From the NCBI GenBank assembly GCA_029262415.1, contig JAJCZL010000044.1, forward strand, positions 1 to 40,122: a DNA stretch of 40,122 nucleotides. Reading direction: 5' to 3'. Shown here in pieces: positions 1-7,460 of the stretch. Origin of the DNA: Deltaproteobacteria bacterium (GTDB lineage: Bacteria; Desulfobacterota; Binatia; UBA1149; JAJCZL01). The notes beneath the pieces were generated by a model. It was not told the DNA's origin, did no database searches, and worked only from the letters and a program-made list of their open reading frames with translations. The position numbers and the translations under genes were made by a program. Position 1 is the stretch's first letter; each line of letters opens with the position of its first letter.

Positions 1-1
1 C

Positions 2-487
2 GGCCTAAGCGGAGGGACGGCCTTCAGCGGGTGCGCGATCGCCAACTACCAGTGCAAGGCCGGACGTATGCACGTAAAGAACACGACGGTTCTTGGAGGG
101 GAGTGCGGGATCTTTTCCGTAAACTCGTTAAAGCTCAAGAATTCTGAGGTTCGTGGGAGTTCGGGAATCGGCGTCGAAGTCGACCAGTGTTTCATCCAAT
201 CGCCGCTGGTGATCTCGGACACGGTGATCGCCGACCACGCCGGTCGAGGAGCTTTGGCGAGAACCGGGATGCTCGTGACTCGCTCCGAGATTACGGAAAA
301 TCTCGGCGGCGGAATCGAAGACTTAGGAAATTTCAAGCCGAGCAAAGTGACGGTCGTACGCGGCCTCGTGGACCGAAACGGACCGTTCGGGGTCCGGGCG
401 ACGAACGATCCCGAGATGAAACCGACCGCGCTACATTCCGTGCGGAATGTGGATAACTCGGCGCAAAGTACACCGGCGGCACGATGA
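2..487 (+). pseudogene. 3-prime part of a parallel beta-helix (exported-type) protein, truncated by an IS5-family end
   Basis: The reading frame is open from base 2, so the true start lies outside the window. About 137 visible residues show the irregular short-strand pattern of a right-handed beta-helix: repeated turns of the type IGVEVDQC, VIADHAGRG, ITENLGGGI and LVDRNGPFGV, with the Asn and Gly expected at turns. From base 414 the sequence becomes a copy of the IS5-family end also found at 17321-17430, so the last 24 or so residues and the TGA stop are borrowed from the insertion. The native C-terminus is therefore missing. The gene at 34686 is another beta-helix protein and may be a paralogue. 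Substrate and function are unknown; such folds occur in surface proteins and polysaccharide-active enzymes, but no catalytic signature is visible. Confidence 0.6.
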
Positions 488-523
488 TCGGTCCGCTCAG
501 TCACTTGTGCAGAGCTTCCCTAG
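414..523 (-). mobile_element. 110-bp end fragment of an IS5-family element (inverted copy of 17321-17430)
   Basis: This stretch matches the reverse complement of 17321-17430 over 110 bases with about five mismatches and no gaps. It contains the palindrome at 433-450 (one arm-centre change from the perfect form), the terminal inverted repeat sequence cttgtgcagagcttcc at 504-519 and the adjoining CTAG at 520-523. Only one end of the element is present: the inner side at 414 joins the beta-helix gene directly, so the rest was deleted. Orientation is given relative to the 17-kb copy. Confidence 0.8.
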
Positions 524-652
524 CACCCAGGCCTTGGCCAACACAACGTTGTCACTTCCTTCTGAGGCGGTCCTCAGTGCGATCAGATCGTCACGGCGCA
601 GCTGTTGGGCGGTCAGGTCGACCGTAGGGTCATCAGCCGTCTTGTAGCGCAT
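497..652 (-). pseudogene. Small ORF overlapping the GNAT gene end, cut by the IS5 fragment
   Basis: An ATG at 652-650 lies inside the last codons of the acetyltransferase gene and opens a 51-codon frame. The first 43 or so residues (beginning MRYKTADDPTVDLTAQQLRR and rich in Asp, Arg, Leu and Ala, probably helical) are native. The last residues and the TGA are encoded by the IS5-family end that starts at the CTAG at 520-523. A start overlapping an upstream stop is typical of translational coupling, so this looks like the 5-prime part of a gene once co-transcribed with the acetyltransferase. I do not recognise the family. It could also be a chance frame. Confidence 0.35.
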
Positions 653-1184
653 AGGACATGTACTTTACGGAGAACGGCAGATGTGGAAACCGTTTGGTCT
701 CACCGTCTGTGAAGCCAAGCTTGCGGTACCAACGCTGGAGTTCGGTGTGTTCGCCGATGACCCCGATGCTGATGGTTTGTATTGAGGTAGACCGGGCGTG
801 CTGAATGACGTGCTGTACGAGGCGGGCACCGGCACCGCGGTTTCGATGTCTCGGAAGAACTGAAAGACGGTTCAAGTACGCGCGCTCGGCACTCGGGTTT
901 TCGTAGGCGACGCAGCCGATCGGGACGGCGTTTTCTTCAATGACGAAATACTTCTCGCCGCGGGCAAGGTCGGCCTCGACCCAACCTTCTGTACAGAACG
1001 ACGGGTGCTTCGGGCAGTTCTCAGCATTCAGACCAAACCTCACTGCGACGTCTTTGTTCGATTCGCTGACAAGCATTGCGATCGTTTCTGGATCTTCGGC
1101 GGTTGATTCTCGGATTTTCACTACAGTGCGCTCATGAGACCGGCGCGCCGCATGCACGGCGCATTTGCCCGGCGCATTGTTCAC
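633..1184 (-). CDS. GNAT-family N-acetyltransferase
   Basis: The protein has the Gcn5-related acetyltransferase fold and is predicted to transfer an acetyl group from acetyl-CoA to an unidentified amine substrate. Motif A is visible as LNRLSVLPRHRNRGAGARLV, containing the R-x-x-G-x-G/A acetyl-CoA pyrophosphate loop, and motif B follows as GVIGEHTELQRWYRKLGF with the characteristic Tyr and LGF. The longest frame gives 183 residues. The first 21 (MNNAPGKCAV and following) do not fit the family, and a GTG at 1121-1119 giving VKIRESTAED matches the usual N-terminus better (about 163 residues). Neither start has a clear ribosome-binding site. The gene is followed by a small overlapping ORF broken by an IS5 fragment. 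Confidence 0.85.
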   Translation of the reverse strand: MNNAPGKCAVHAARRSHERTVVKIRESTAEDPETIAMLVSESNKDVAVRFGLNAENCPKHPSFCTEGWVEADLARGEKYFVIEENAVPIGCVAYENPSAERAYLNRLSVLPRHRNRGAGARLVQHVIQHARSTSIQTISIGVIGEHTELQRWYRKLGFTDGETKRFPHLPFSVKYMSYALQDG

Positions 1185-1248
1185 TTAGCTAACGGCCACG
1201 GCTAGGCTCGCGGCGCAACCCAGCACCCACGACGAACAGGAGAACTAG

Positions 1249-2049
1249 ATGCCGTATGAAACCATCACAGTTGAAACGCAAGGCCCTGTAGCGCTGTTCA
1301 CGCTCAACCGTCCGGAAAAGCTCAACGCTTGGACACCGAAGATGAGTGAAGAGCTGGCGCACGCGATGGAGTCGGCCAACGAGAACGCCGCGGTGGGCGC
1401 TGTGGTCATGACCGGAGCAGGGCGGGGCTTCTGTGCCGGCGCGGACATGGAGGCCACGTTTAAGACGCGTATCGACGGCGGGGATCCCGGCGAGAACACC
1501 GCGGACGGGCAGGGTGGTATGCCCGCGGGCCTGGATTGGGTAGATCTTTGCCGTCGTTCCAAACCGCTGGTGGCTGCGGTCAACGGCGCCGCGGTGGGCA
1601 TCGGCCTCACGCAGATCCTACCCTTCGACGTCATCGTTGCGTCGGAGAAGGCGAAGTTCGGCATGGGTTTCATCAAGATGGGCTTGGTACCGGAGTTGGC
1701 AAGCACGCACCTGCTCGTGCAGCGAATGGGTTTCGGCCGCGCCTCCGAGATGGCGCTCAGCGGTCGCCTCTACAGCGGACGCGAAGCCGGGGAGACAGGC
1801 TTGGCCGACCACGTTACCGAGCCCGACGCTCTGATCGGCAAAGCGATGGAGATAGCCGAGTCGTTTGCCGCGAACCCGGACCGGCAACTGCGCATGACCA
1901 AAGCGTTGCTTACCCGCAACGGCGCACCGGTCGATCTTCGCGACGTTCAGCAATCCGAGACTGAACTGCTGCGCGAGTGTTGGAAATCTCCGGAGCACGC
2001 CGAGGCCGTCAATGCGTTTATCGAGAAGCGGCCGGTGAAGTTTCGCTAA
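1249..2049 (+). CDS. Enoyl-CoA hydratase/isomerase (crotonase superfamily)
   Basis: A 266-residue crotonase-fold enzyme, predicted to act on acyl-CoA thioesters in the cytoplasm. The CoA-binding and oxyanion-hole segments are clear: GAGRGFCAGADME near residue 60 and VNGAAVGIGL near residue 110. The glutamate corresponding to the second catalytic Glu of hydratases is present in GLVPELAS. The first one (the PE(I/L) position in FGxPE) is replaced by Phe in FGMGFIKMG. A single-glutamate arrangement is the pattern of delta3,delta2-enoyl-CoA isomerases, so an isomerase role is at least as likely as hydration. The ATG is preceded by AGGAGA at good spacing. It is transcribed alone on this strand. Confidence 0.9.
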   Translation: MPYETITVETQGPVALFTLNRPEKLNAWTPKMSEELAHAMESANENAAVGAVVMTGAGRGFCAGADMEATFKTRIDGGDPGENTADGQGGMPAGLDWVDLCRRSKPLVAAVNGAAVGIGLTQILPFDVIVASEKAKFGMGFIKMGLVPELASTHLLVQRMGFGRASEMALSGRLYSGREAGETGLADHVTEPDALIGKAMEIAESFAANPDRQLRMTKALLTRNGAPVDLRDVQQSETELLRECWKSPEHAEAVNAFIEKRPVKFR

Positions 2050-2070
2050 ATCCAAGACGATAGGAGTACC

Positions 2071-2118
2071 ATGCCAACGCTCAAGCTCTGTTCTTTGATT
2101 TCGCTCCCCAAGGATTAA
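2071..2118 (+). other. Orphan 15-codon ORF with a good ribosome-binding site
   Basis: Right after the crotonase gene, GATAGGAGTACC precedes an ATG that opens a 15-codon frame (MPTLKLCSLISLPKD) ending in TAA. That TAA shares its bases with the stop of the convergent gene at 2115. The site has the layout of a real translation start, so it may be the stump of a former downstream gene or a tiny peptide. No family is recognisable. Confidence 0.3.
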
Positions 2119-3230
2119 CTCGTAACCTGTTTCCAGTCGCCCCTGCGAACGCGCGGGTCGGAGGCGTGCTCGATGAAGTACCTGACCATGACGTCTAGAT
2201 AAGACGTCACCGGCGGGCAGGCGATGCCGTGCTTGGCAAGCGCGGGTTCGACGTGGGTTCTGTCGTATTCGACTCGGTAAAACGAGTGCTCGAAGGCTTG
2301 CGGCGGCACGCCGGTGATCTTCTCGAACATCGGCAGGCGGCCCGCCCGGCGCATCATCCACGGCGGTAGCTTGAGCGAAGGTTTGCGCCTACCCATCGCA
2401 GAGCACGCGAGATCGAAGAACTCGAGGTAACTGAGCGGGGCAGGGTCGACCAGGTGGTAGACGCGTCCGACCGAAGCTTCGTCCTCGAAGAGATGGTAGA
2501 CGGCGTCGGTAATGAAGTCGACGGGCGCGAATTGGAACTCAGTGTCGCCGGTATCCGGTATCACGGCGTGCATGTTGCGCGCGATCATTGTCAGGGCGTA
2601 GTAAGGTCCGTCGATCTTCTCGATCGCGCCGGTTCGCGAGTGCCCAACGACCGTGGCCGGTCTGAAGATGACGGTCGGAATTCGCTCGCGCCGCTCGCGC
2701 ACCAGCCGCTCGGCCAGGTACTTGGTCTCTTCGTAGTAGTTTTTGAACCGTTGGCCGACGTCGAGGTCGTCCTCGCGAAAAAGTCCCGTATGAGTTCCCA
2801 CGACGGCGACTGTGCTGATATACGCAAGGCGCCGGAGCGCGGGTAGCCCGTCGATAAAATCGAGAAGGTTGCGTGTGCCATCGACGTTAACCCGCATCGA
2901 AACGTCTCGCGGCGCCCCCAGACTGTAAAGCGCGGCGAGATGGATGGCGTGAGTGACGCGGTCGCGTATTTCTTCACGCAACTTCGGATCGATGCCGAGC
3001 CCGGGCACGGAAATGTCGCCCGACAGCACGGTGATGCGCGCGCGCGTTGCCGGATCGTCAATCGTCGCGTCAAGGTAGGATTCCAGGCGTTCTTTGAAGC
3101 GACCGTTCTCAAGCAGGTAAATCTTGCAGTCCTGCTTCTCGAGGTAGTGCGCGAGGATGTAGCGGCCGATGAAACCTCCGGCGCCGGTGCAAAAAAGCGT
3201 TTTGCTTTCGCTCGGTGGTGTCATATCCAC
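2115..3230 (-). CDS. NAD(P)-dependent extended SDR, thioester-reductase / fatty acyl-CoA reductase-like
   Basis: An extended short-chain dehydrogenase of up to 371 residues. The Rossmann motif TGAGGFIGRYIL sits at the N-terminus, the NAD-binding-4 type HLAALYSLG follows near residue 130, and the catalytic Tyr and Lys are in YYEETKYLAERL. The RPATVVGHSRTG segment and the C-terminal helical half resemble the male-sterility/thioester reductase branch, which reduces acyl thioesters to aldehydes. An exact substrate cannot be assigned. The longest start is GTG at 3230-3228 (V-D-M-T). The ATG two codons later (3224) is equally possible, and a GGGTGG stretch lies just upstream. It is convergent with the crotonase gene and divergent from the cupin/cyclase gene. 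Confidence 0.85.
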   Translation of the reverse strand: MDMTPPSESKTLFCTGAGGFIGRYILAHYLEKQDCKIYLLENGRFKERLESYLDATIDDPATRARITVLSGDISVPGLGIDPKLREEIRDRVTHAIHLAALYSLGAPRDVSMRVNVDGTRNLLDFIDGLPALRRLAYISTVAVVGTHTGLFREDDLDVGQRFKNYYEETKYLAERLVRERRERIPTVIFRPATVVGHSRTGAIEKIDGPYYALTMIARNMHAVIPDTGDTEFQFAPVDFITDAVYHLFEDEASVGRVYHLVDPAPLSYLEFFDLACSAMGRRKPSLKLPPWMMRRAGRLPMFEKITGVPPQAFEHSFYRVEYDRTHVEPALAKHGIACPPVTSYLDVMVRYFIEHASDPRVRRGDWKQVTS

Positions 3231-3364
3231 CCGGGCAATCTATAGCTGCTCGGCTCGATACGCGAGTTCAAAGAAGCCGCGGAAGAACCGCTCACCTAGA
3301 TGAGGGTCGTATCGTGCGCGATCCGGCGTTTGCTAGGACTGCCGTACACGAGCAACATCCGTGG

Positions 3365-4234
3365 ATGCCGCGGCTACAAAGAAAGGGGTTCCAGACCCCG
3401 GATCAGGTGCGCCGCTTTCCCAACGGACGCATGGACATCGTTTCGCTCGATGAGACCCAGATCGGCCGATTCGTGTTTCAACCCGGATGGTGCTGGTCGA
3501 AAGATGTAGCGCCGATCGTCGGGACCCATTCTTGCCATCATCGCCACGTCGGTTACACGATCTCGGGAACCCTTGAGGTTCGAATGGACGACGGCACCGA
3601 GATGGTCATCGGCGCCGGCGACGCCTACGAAATCCCGCCGGGTCACGACGCCTGGGTGATCGGAGATGAGCCCTGGGATTCCGTCGAATTCACCAGCGCA
3701 CACGCGTTTGCGAAGACCCACGAGGAACTCGGCGAGCGCGTGCTCGCTACGATCTTCTTCTCCGACATCGTTGATTCCACGGCAATGCTCGAACGGCTTG
3801 GCGACGCGGCTTGGAGCGAGCTGCTCCAGCGGCACAACCAGCGCTGCCGAGTGGTCATCGATCGTTACCGTGGACGCGAAATGACCACTCTCGGCGATGG
3901 ATTTCTTGCTGTCTTTGACGGAGCTGCGCGGGCGGTACTTGCCGCGGGAGAACTCGACGCGGTAGTTGCCGACCTCGGGCTGCGCGTTCGCGTTGGTATC
4001 CACACCGGAGAGATCGAGTTCAGCGGCGGCCAAGCGCGCGGTCTGGCCGTACACACGGCTTCACGGATTTGTGCCCTTGCCGATGAAGGCGAGGTGCTGG
4101 TGTCGGGAACGACTTGCGGCTTGCTGGACGGCGCAGGCCTCGCGTTCGACCCGAGGGGAGAACACAACCTCAAGGGTATTAGCGGCCCGCGCCCGTTGTT
4201 CGCACTCAAAAGCCGGCGAGCTGCCGATCGGTAG
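3365..4234 (+). CDS. Cupin domain fused to a class III adenylate/guanylate cyclase-like domain
   Basis: A 289-residue, two-domain protein. Residues 10 to 110 or so form a small cupin barrel, with HSCHHRHVGYTISGTLEV supplying His ligands and GDAYEIPPGHDAWV a second conserved His. Residues 120 to 285 form a class III nucleotide cyclase domain. The first metal Asp is in FFSDIVDST, the second is in TLGDGFLAVFD, and the transition-state Arg is in VHTASRI. The usual Lys that selects adenine before GDG is Thr, and the Asn of the N-x-x-x-R motif is His, so activity and product are uncertain. I chose the ATG at 3365 because the longer frame (from 3215) overlaps the divergent SDR start and has no domain-like sequence. 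The cupin probably senses a small ligand. Confidence 0.85.
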   Translation: MPRLQRKGFQTPDQVRRFPNGRMDIVSLDETQIGRFVFQPGWCWSKDVAPIVGTHSCHHRHVGYTISGTLEVRMDDGTEMVIGAGDAYEIPPGHDAWVIGDEPWDSVEFTSAHAFAKTHEELGERVLATIFFSDIVDSTAMLERLGDAAWSELLQRHNQRCRVVIDRYRGREMTTLGDGFLAVFDGAARAVLAAGELDAVVADLGLRVRVGIHTGEIEFSGGQARGLAVHTASRICALADEGEVLVSGTTCGLLDGAGLAFDPRGEHNLKGISGPRPLFALKSRRAADR

Positions 4235-4643
4235 ATGATCGACATTTCGCTCCCACCTGGGAAACCAGCCGTCCTTCCAGCACCTCGCGGATGACGTGGA
4301 CGACCGCTTCCGTCTCGAAGGGTTTTGACATGAACAGGTCGGCGCCGACTTCCAAAGCCTTGTGTTCGGCGGATTCATTGCCCATGGCCGTGGCGATGAT
4401 GATGAAAATGCCGGCGAGTTCTTCGTGGCCGCGAATCCTCTCGCAGACCTCGTAACCGTCCATTCGGGGCATCATGAGATCGAGAAGTACGACTTTGGGC
4501 TTGACCGCACAGACTTTCTCGAGCCCGTCGACACCGTCAATCGCCGTTGCGACATCGAAACCCTCATCTTCGAGGATGAACGCAACCGCTTCTCGAAGGT
4601 TGGGCTCATCGTCGACGACGACGATGCGGTTTTGAAGCTCCAT
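4206..4643 (-). CDS. Single-domain response regulator (CheY-like receiver)
   Basis: A 145-residue stand-alone receiver domain. The acidic pair is Asp11-Asp12 (VVVDDEP), the phosphoacceptor is Asp55 (LLDLMMPRMDG), the switch Thr is Thr85 (IIATAMG) and the conserved Lys is Lys107 (MSKPF). There is no output domain, so it should pass phosphate or bind a partner in a two-component pathway. No histidine kinase is encoded nearby. The C-terminal 28 codons run into and overlap the 3-prime end of the convergent cyclase gene. It lies 214 bases downstream of the GMC oxidoreductase gene on the same strand. Confidence 0.92.
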   Translation of the reverse strand: MELQNRIVVVDDEPNLREAVAFILEDEGFDVATAIDGVDGLEKVCAVKPKVVLLDLMMPRMDGYEVCERIRGHEELAGIFIIIATAMGNESAEHKALEVGADLFMSKPFETEAVVHVIREVLEGRLVSQVGAKCRSSTDRQLAGF

Positions 4644-4857
4644 GTTTGCCGTGCGCCTTCACCAACGATTTCCCTTCTGTGTGCCCCGGATTCATTCATC
4701 GCGGGTCGCCGGACCGGCGAGTCAGAGTCGTTGGTTTGGGTATATAGTGCCATAGCGAGTGTGGGTGGCACCGCAAAAACGTGCGCGTTGAGCGGCCTAT
4801 CGCAACCCCGGACACGCATGGGAGGGGACGATATCGGGGTTTTTCGCTTGGTTTGCT

Positions 4858-6459
4858 TCAAGCACCGAGCCGCATCAGATCCGCGCATTTCTCGCCGATC
4901 ATGATCACGGGAGCATGGATGTTGTTGCTGGTAACCCGTGGCATCACTGAAGCATCGGCGATCCTCAATCCGTCGATACCCTTGACGCGAAGCTGTGCAT
5001 CGACGACTGCCAGCGGATCGCTGTCGGAACCCATTTTGCAGGTGCCACACACGTGGTACTCGGTGTCGGCATGCTCGCGCAAGGCTTCTTCGATTTGCCG
5101 GGGATCGTCGCGGTCGTATGCGATCAGCATCTCGCCGCGATACGGATCGAACGCCTCGGCGTTCATGATGTCGAGTGCGATCTGTGTGCCCTTTATCAGG
5201 GTTTCCATGTCGTATGGGTGACTGAAGTAGCGGGGATCGATCAACGGCATGACCCGCGTGTCGGGACTGGCAAGGCGAACCTCGCCGGTGCTCTGTGGTC
5301 TGGCCAACAATAGATGCGCGGAATAGCCGTGACCGAGGTGATTCTTACGCGCGTGATCATCGGCAATGCCGATGATCAGTTCCATCTCCATGTCGGAGAC
5401 CTCGACATCGGGACGCGTGCGATAGTAGACGCCGGATTCGGCGGCGCAGCTGGTGATCATCCCGGTGCGGCGGCGTTGCCAATCCCACATTGCTTTGGCC
5501 ATGCGCGCGACGCCGACCGGCGAGATGCCGAAGGTGTCGTAGTTGCGCGGTGAGCGGTAGATCAGCAGTGCCGAGATGTGGTCCTGCAAGTTCTGACCGA
5601 CGCCCGGCGCATCGAGCAACGGCGAAATGCCCAGTGTCTGCAGATGGGCGCCCGGACCGATGCCGGAGGCCATCAGGATCTGCGGCGAGCCGAAGGCACC
5701 GCCCGACAGCACAACCTCGCGTCGCGCGCGTACGCGCCTGGTCTGTCCGTCCTGGTAATACTCGGCGCCGCTCGCACGGCGCCGCTCGAAGAGTAGCCTG
5801 GCCGTATGGGCGCCGGTCAACACCTTGAGATTCGAACGGCCGAGATTAGGGTGGATGAACGCCGCCGCCGTGCTGTGCCGCTCGCCATTCTTTTGCGTCA
5901 CCTGCACGTTGTAGCAGCCGTAATGCTCCGCGCCGTTGAAGTCTGGATTGAACGGAATGCCGAGCGACTGACAGGCTTCTAGAAAAACCTCGTTGAGCGG
6001 GCTGGGGCTGCGCAAGCCGGCGACGTTGAGCGGTCCGTCGACACCGTGGAATGGAGAATCACGATGGACCTCGTTGTTCTCCGACTTCTTGAAATAGGGG
6101 AGTACCTCTCGATAACTCCAGCCGGGATTGCCCAGCGCGGCCCAATTATCGTAATCCGAACGGTGGCCGCGCGCATAAATCATCGCGTTGATTGTGCTCG
6201 AGCCGCCCAGCGCTTTGCCGCGCGGCTGGAAGCCGCGACGCCCGTTGAATCCGCTCTGGGGCACCGTCTGATAGTGCCAACTGTTGATCCCGCGCGGCAC
6301 CGCGGCGGTAAAGCCCAGCGGCGCGCGAATCAGCACACCCTTGCCGTCGCCACCTGCTTCCAGCAGACAAACGCTGGTCGACGGGTCCTCAGTTAGGCGG
6401 CTAGCCACAACGCAGCCGGCTGAACCGCCTCCGATAACTACGTAATCGAATTCTTCCAT
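4858..6459 (-). CDS. GMC-family FAD-dependent oxidoreductase (choline/alcohol dehydrogenase-like)
   Basis: A 533-residue glucose-methanol-choline family flavoprotein that probably oxidises an alcohol to an aldehyde. The N-terminal FAD-binding beta-alpha-beta motif is YVVIGGGSAGCVVASRL, followed by the glutamate of LLEAG. The first GMC signature (GKALGGSSTINAMIYARG) and the second (SGGAFGSPQILMASGIGP) are both intact. The C-terminal catalytic His is in EYHVCGTCKMG and the His/Asn region is in VTSNNIHAPVIMIGE. I chose ATG at 6459 because the family normally begins a few residues before the FAD motif; a longer frame from 6501 adds 14 unlike residues. It diverges from the LolA-like operon, with 131 bases between the two starts. 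Alkane- or sterol-derived alcohols are possible substrates but unproven. Confidence 0.93.
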   Translation of the reverse strand: MEEFDYVVIGGGSAGCVVASRLTEDPSTSVCLLEAGGDGKGVLIRAPLGFTAAVPRGINSWHYQTVPQSGFNGRRGFQPRGKALGGSSTINAMIYARGHRSDYDNWAALGNPGWSYREVLPYFKKSENNEVHRDSPFHGVDGPLNVAGLRSPSPLNEVFLEACQSLGIPFNPDFNGAEHYGCYNVQVTQKNGERHSTAAAFIHPNLGRSNLKVLTGAHTARLLFERRRASGAEYYQDGQTRRVRARREVVLSGGAFGSPQILMASGIGPGAHLQTLGISPLLDAPGVGQNLQDHISALLIYRSPRNYDTFGISPVGVARMAKAMWDWQRRRTGMITSCAAESGVYYRTRPDVEVSDMEMELIIGIADDHARKNHLGHGYSAHLLLARPQSTGEVRLASPDTRVMPLIDPRYFSHPYDMETLIKGTQIALDIMNAEAFDPYRGEMLIAYDRDDPRQIEEALREHADTEYHVCGTCKMGSDSDPLAVVDAQLRVKGIDGLRIADASVMPRVTSNNIHAPVIMIGEKCADLMRLGA

Positions 6460-6590
6460 TGACTGTTGTCTACTCGCTATTCTTTGGCCATACCATCCCA
6501 CTGTTGTTGTGTCAGGCCGAATCCTATTACCGTCGGCAGCCGCCCCACCGATTCGATTCTAGTGAACATATCGCCCATACTCCGACGCAA

Positions 6591-7460
6591 ATGGTGGATC
6601 GTGATACTAGTGGGGGCCCGCTGAAAAGCCCTATCTGCAGCAACCGTAATCCTCACCCGGTTCGCGCTTTCACTGCGGCATTGCTGCTGCTGTCTACCTC
6701 GGTCCCGATCAGCAGTTTCGCATTTGGCGACGCGAAACCGACACCGCCGCGCGTGATCACGACCGCCGCCGAATCCGCGACGGACATCGTTCGTAAATCC
6801 GACCGGCAACAGCGGGGAGACTCGAGCTACGTCGAGATGACCATGACCATCACGCGACCCGCTTGGACGCGCACGATGAGCATGAAGTCGTGGACCAAAG
6901 GCGACGACTACGCTCTGGTTCTCATAACCGCGCCGGCCCGCGACAAGGGTTCGAGTTCGCTCAAGCGAAAGCGGGAGATGTGGAACTGGATCCCGAGCAT
7001 CGAGAGAGTGATCAAAATAGCTCCGTCGATGCTCGGGCAATCGTGGATGGGGTCGGATTTCACGAACGACGATCTCATCAACCAGTCGTCTATCGTCGTC
7101 GACTATACCCACCGGCTTGTGCGTGAAGATGAGGTGGACGACGCCCCGGCATGGGTCATCGAGGCGACGCCGAAAGCGGATGCGCCCGTTGTGTGGAGCA
7201 AGGTCGTTTTGTGGATCGGAAAGGCTCACTACAACCAGCGGCGCGTCCAGTTCTATGACGACTTCGGTGATCTTATCAGTGAACTCACCACCTTCGATGT
7301 CGGCGAACTCGGAGACCGCATCCTGCCGCGCCGCCTGGAGATGCGGCCTGCGGACGAAGAGGGTCGAAAGACCGAACTCATCTACCGCAAAGCTGAGTTT
7401 GATTTCGACGTCGCGGCTGAGTTCTTTTCTCAGGCCAGCATGAAAGAGCTGCGCGAATGA
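6591..7460 (+). CDS. LolA-like outer-membrane lipoprotein-sorting family protein (PF17131 type)
   Basis: A 289-residue exported protein, first gene of a five-gene operon. After a long N-region comes the hydrophobic signal segment AFTAALLLLSTSVPISSFAF. The mature part carries the hallmark MWNWIPSIERVIKIAPSMLG followed at once by QSWMGSDFTNDDL, typical of the LolA-like periplasmic family that shuttles lipids or hydrophobic molecules between membranes. I chose ATG at 6591 since the frame upstream (to 6459) overlaps the divergent promoter region and is unlike coding sequence. The stop overlaps the start of the next gene by four bases (ATGA), so translation is coupled. In related genomes this family often accompanies MMPL/RND pumps; here the partner is an ABC system. 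Confidence 0.9.
   Translation: MVDRDTSGGPLKSPICSNRNPHPVRAFTAALLLLSTSVPISSFAFGDAKPTPPRVITTAAESATDIVRKSDRQQRGDSSYVEMTMTITRPAWTRTMSMKSWTKGDDYALVLITAPARDKGSSSLKRKREMWNWIPSIERVIKIAPSMLGQSWMGSDFTNDDLINQSSIVVDYTHRLVREDEVDDAPAWVIEATPKADAPVVWSKVVLWIGKAHYNQRRVQFYDDFGDLISELTTFDVGELGDRILPRRLEMRPADEEGRKTELIYRKAEFDFDVAAEFFSQASMKELRE

Noticed and set aside
3215-3364. N-terminal extension of the cupin/cyclase gene
   Set aside because: The first 50 codons overlap the divergent SDR start and do not resemble a domain; the ATG at 3365 fits better.
4804-4844. Seven-pair stem with T run on the plus strand between two minus-strand genes
   Set aside because: The T run faces the plus strand, where no gene ends, and the loop is 24 bases long.
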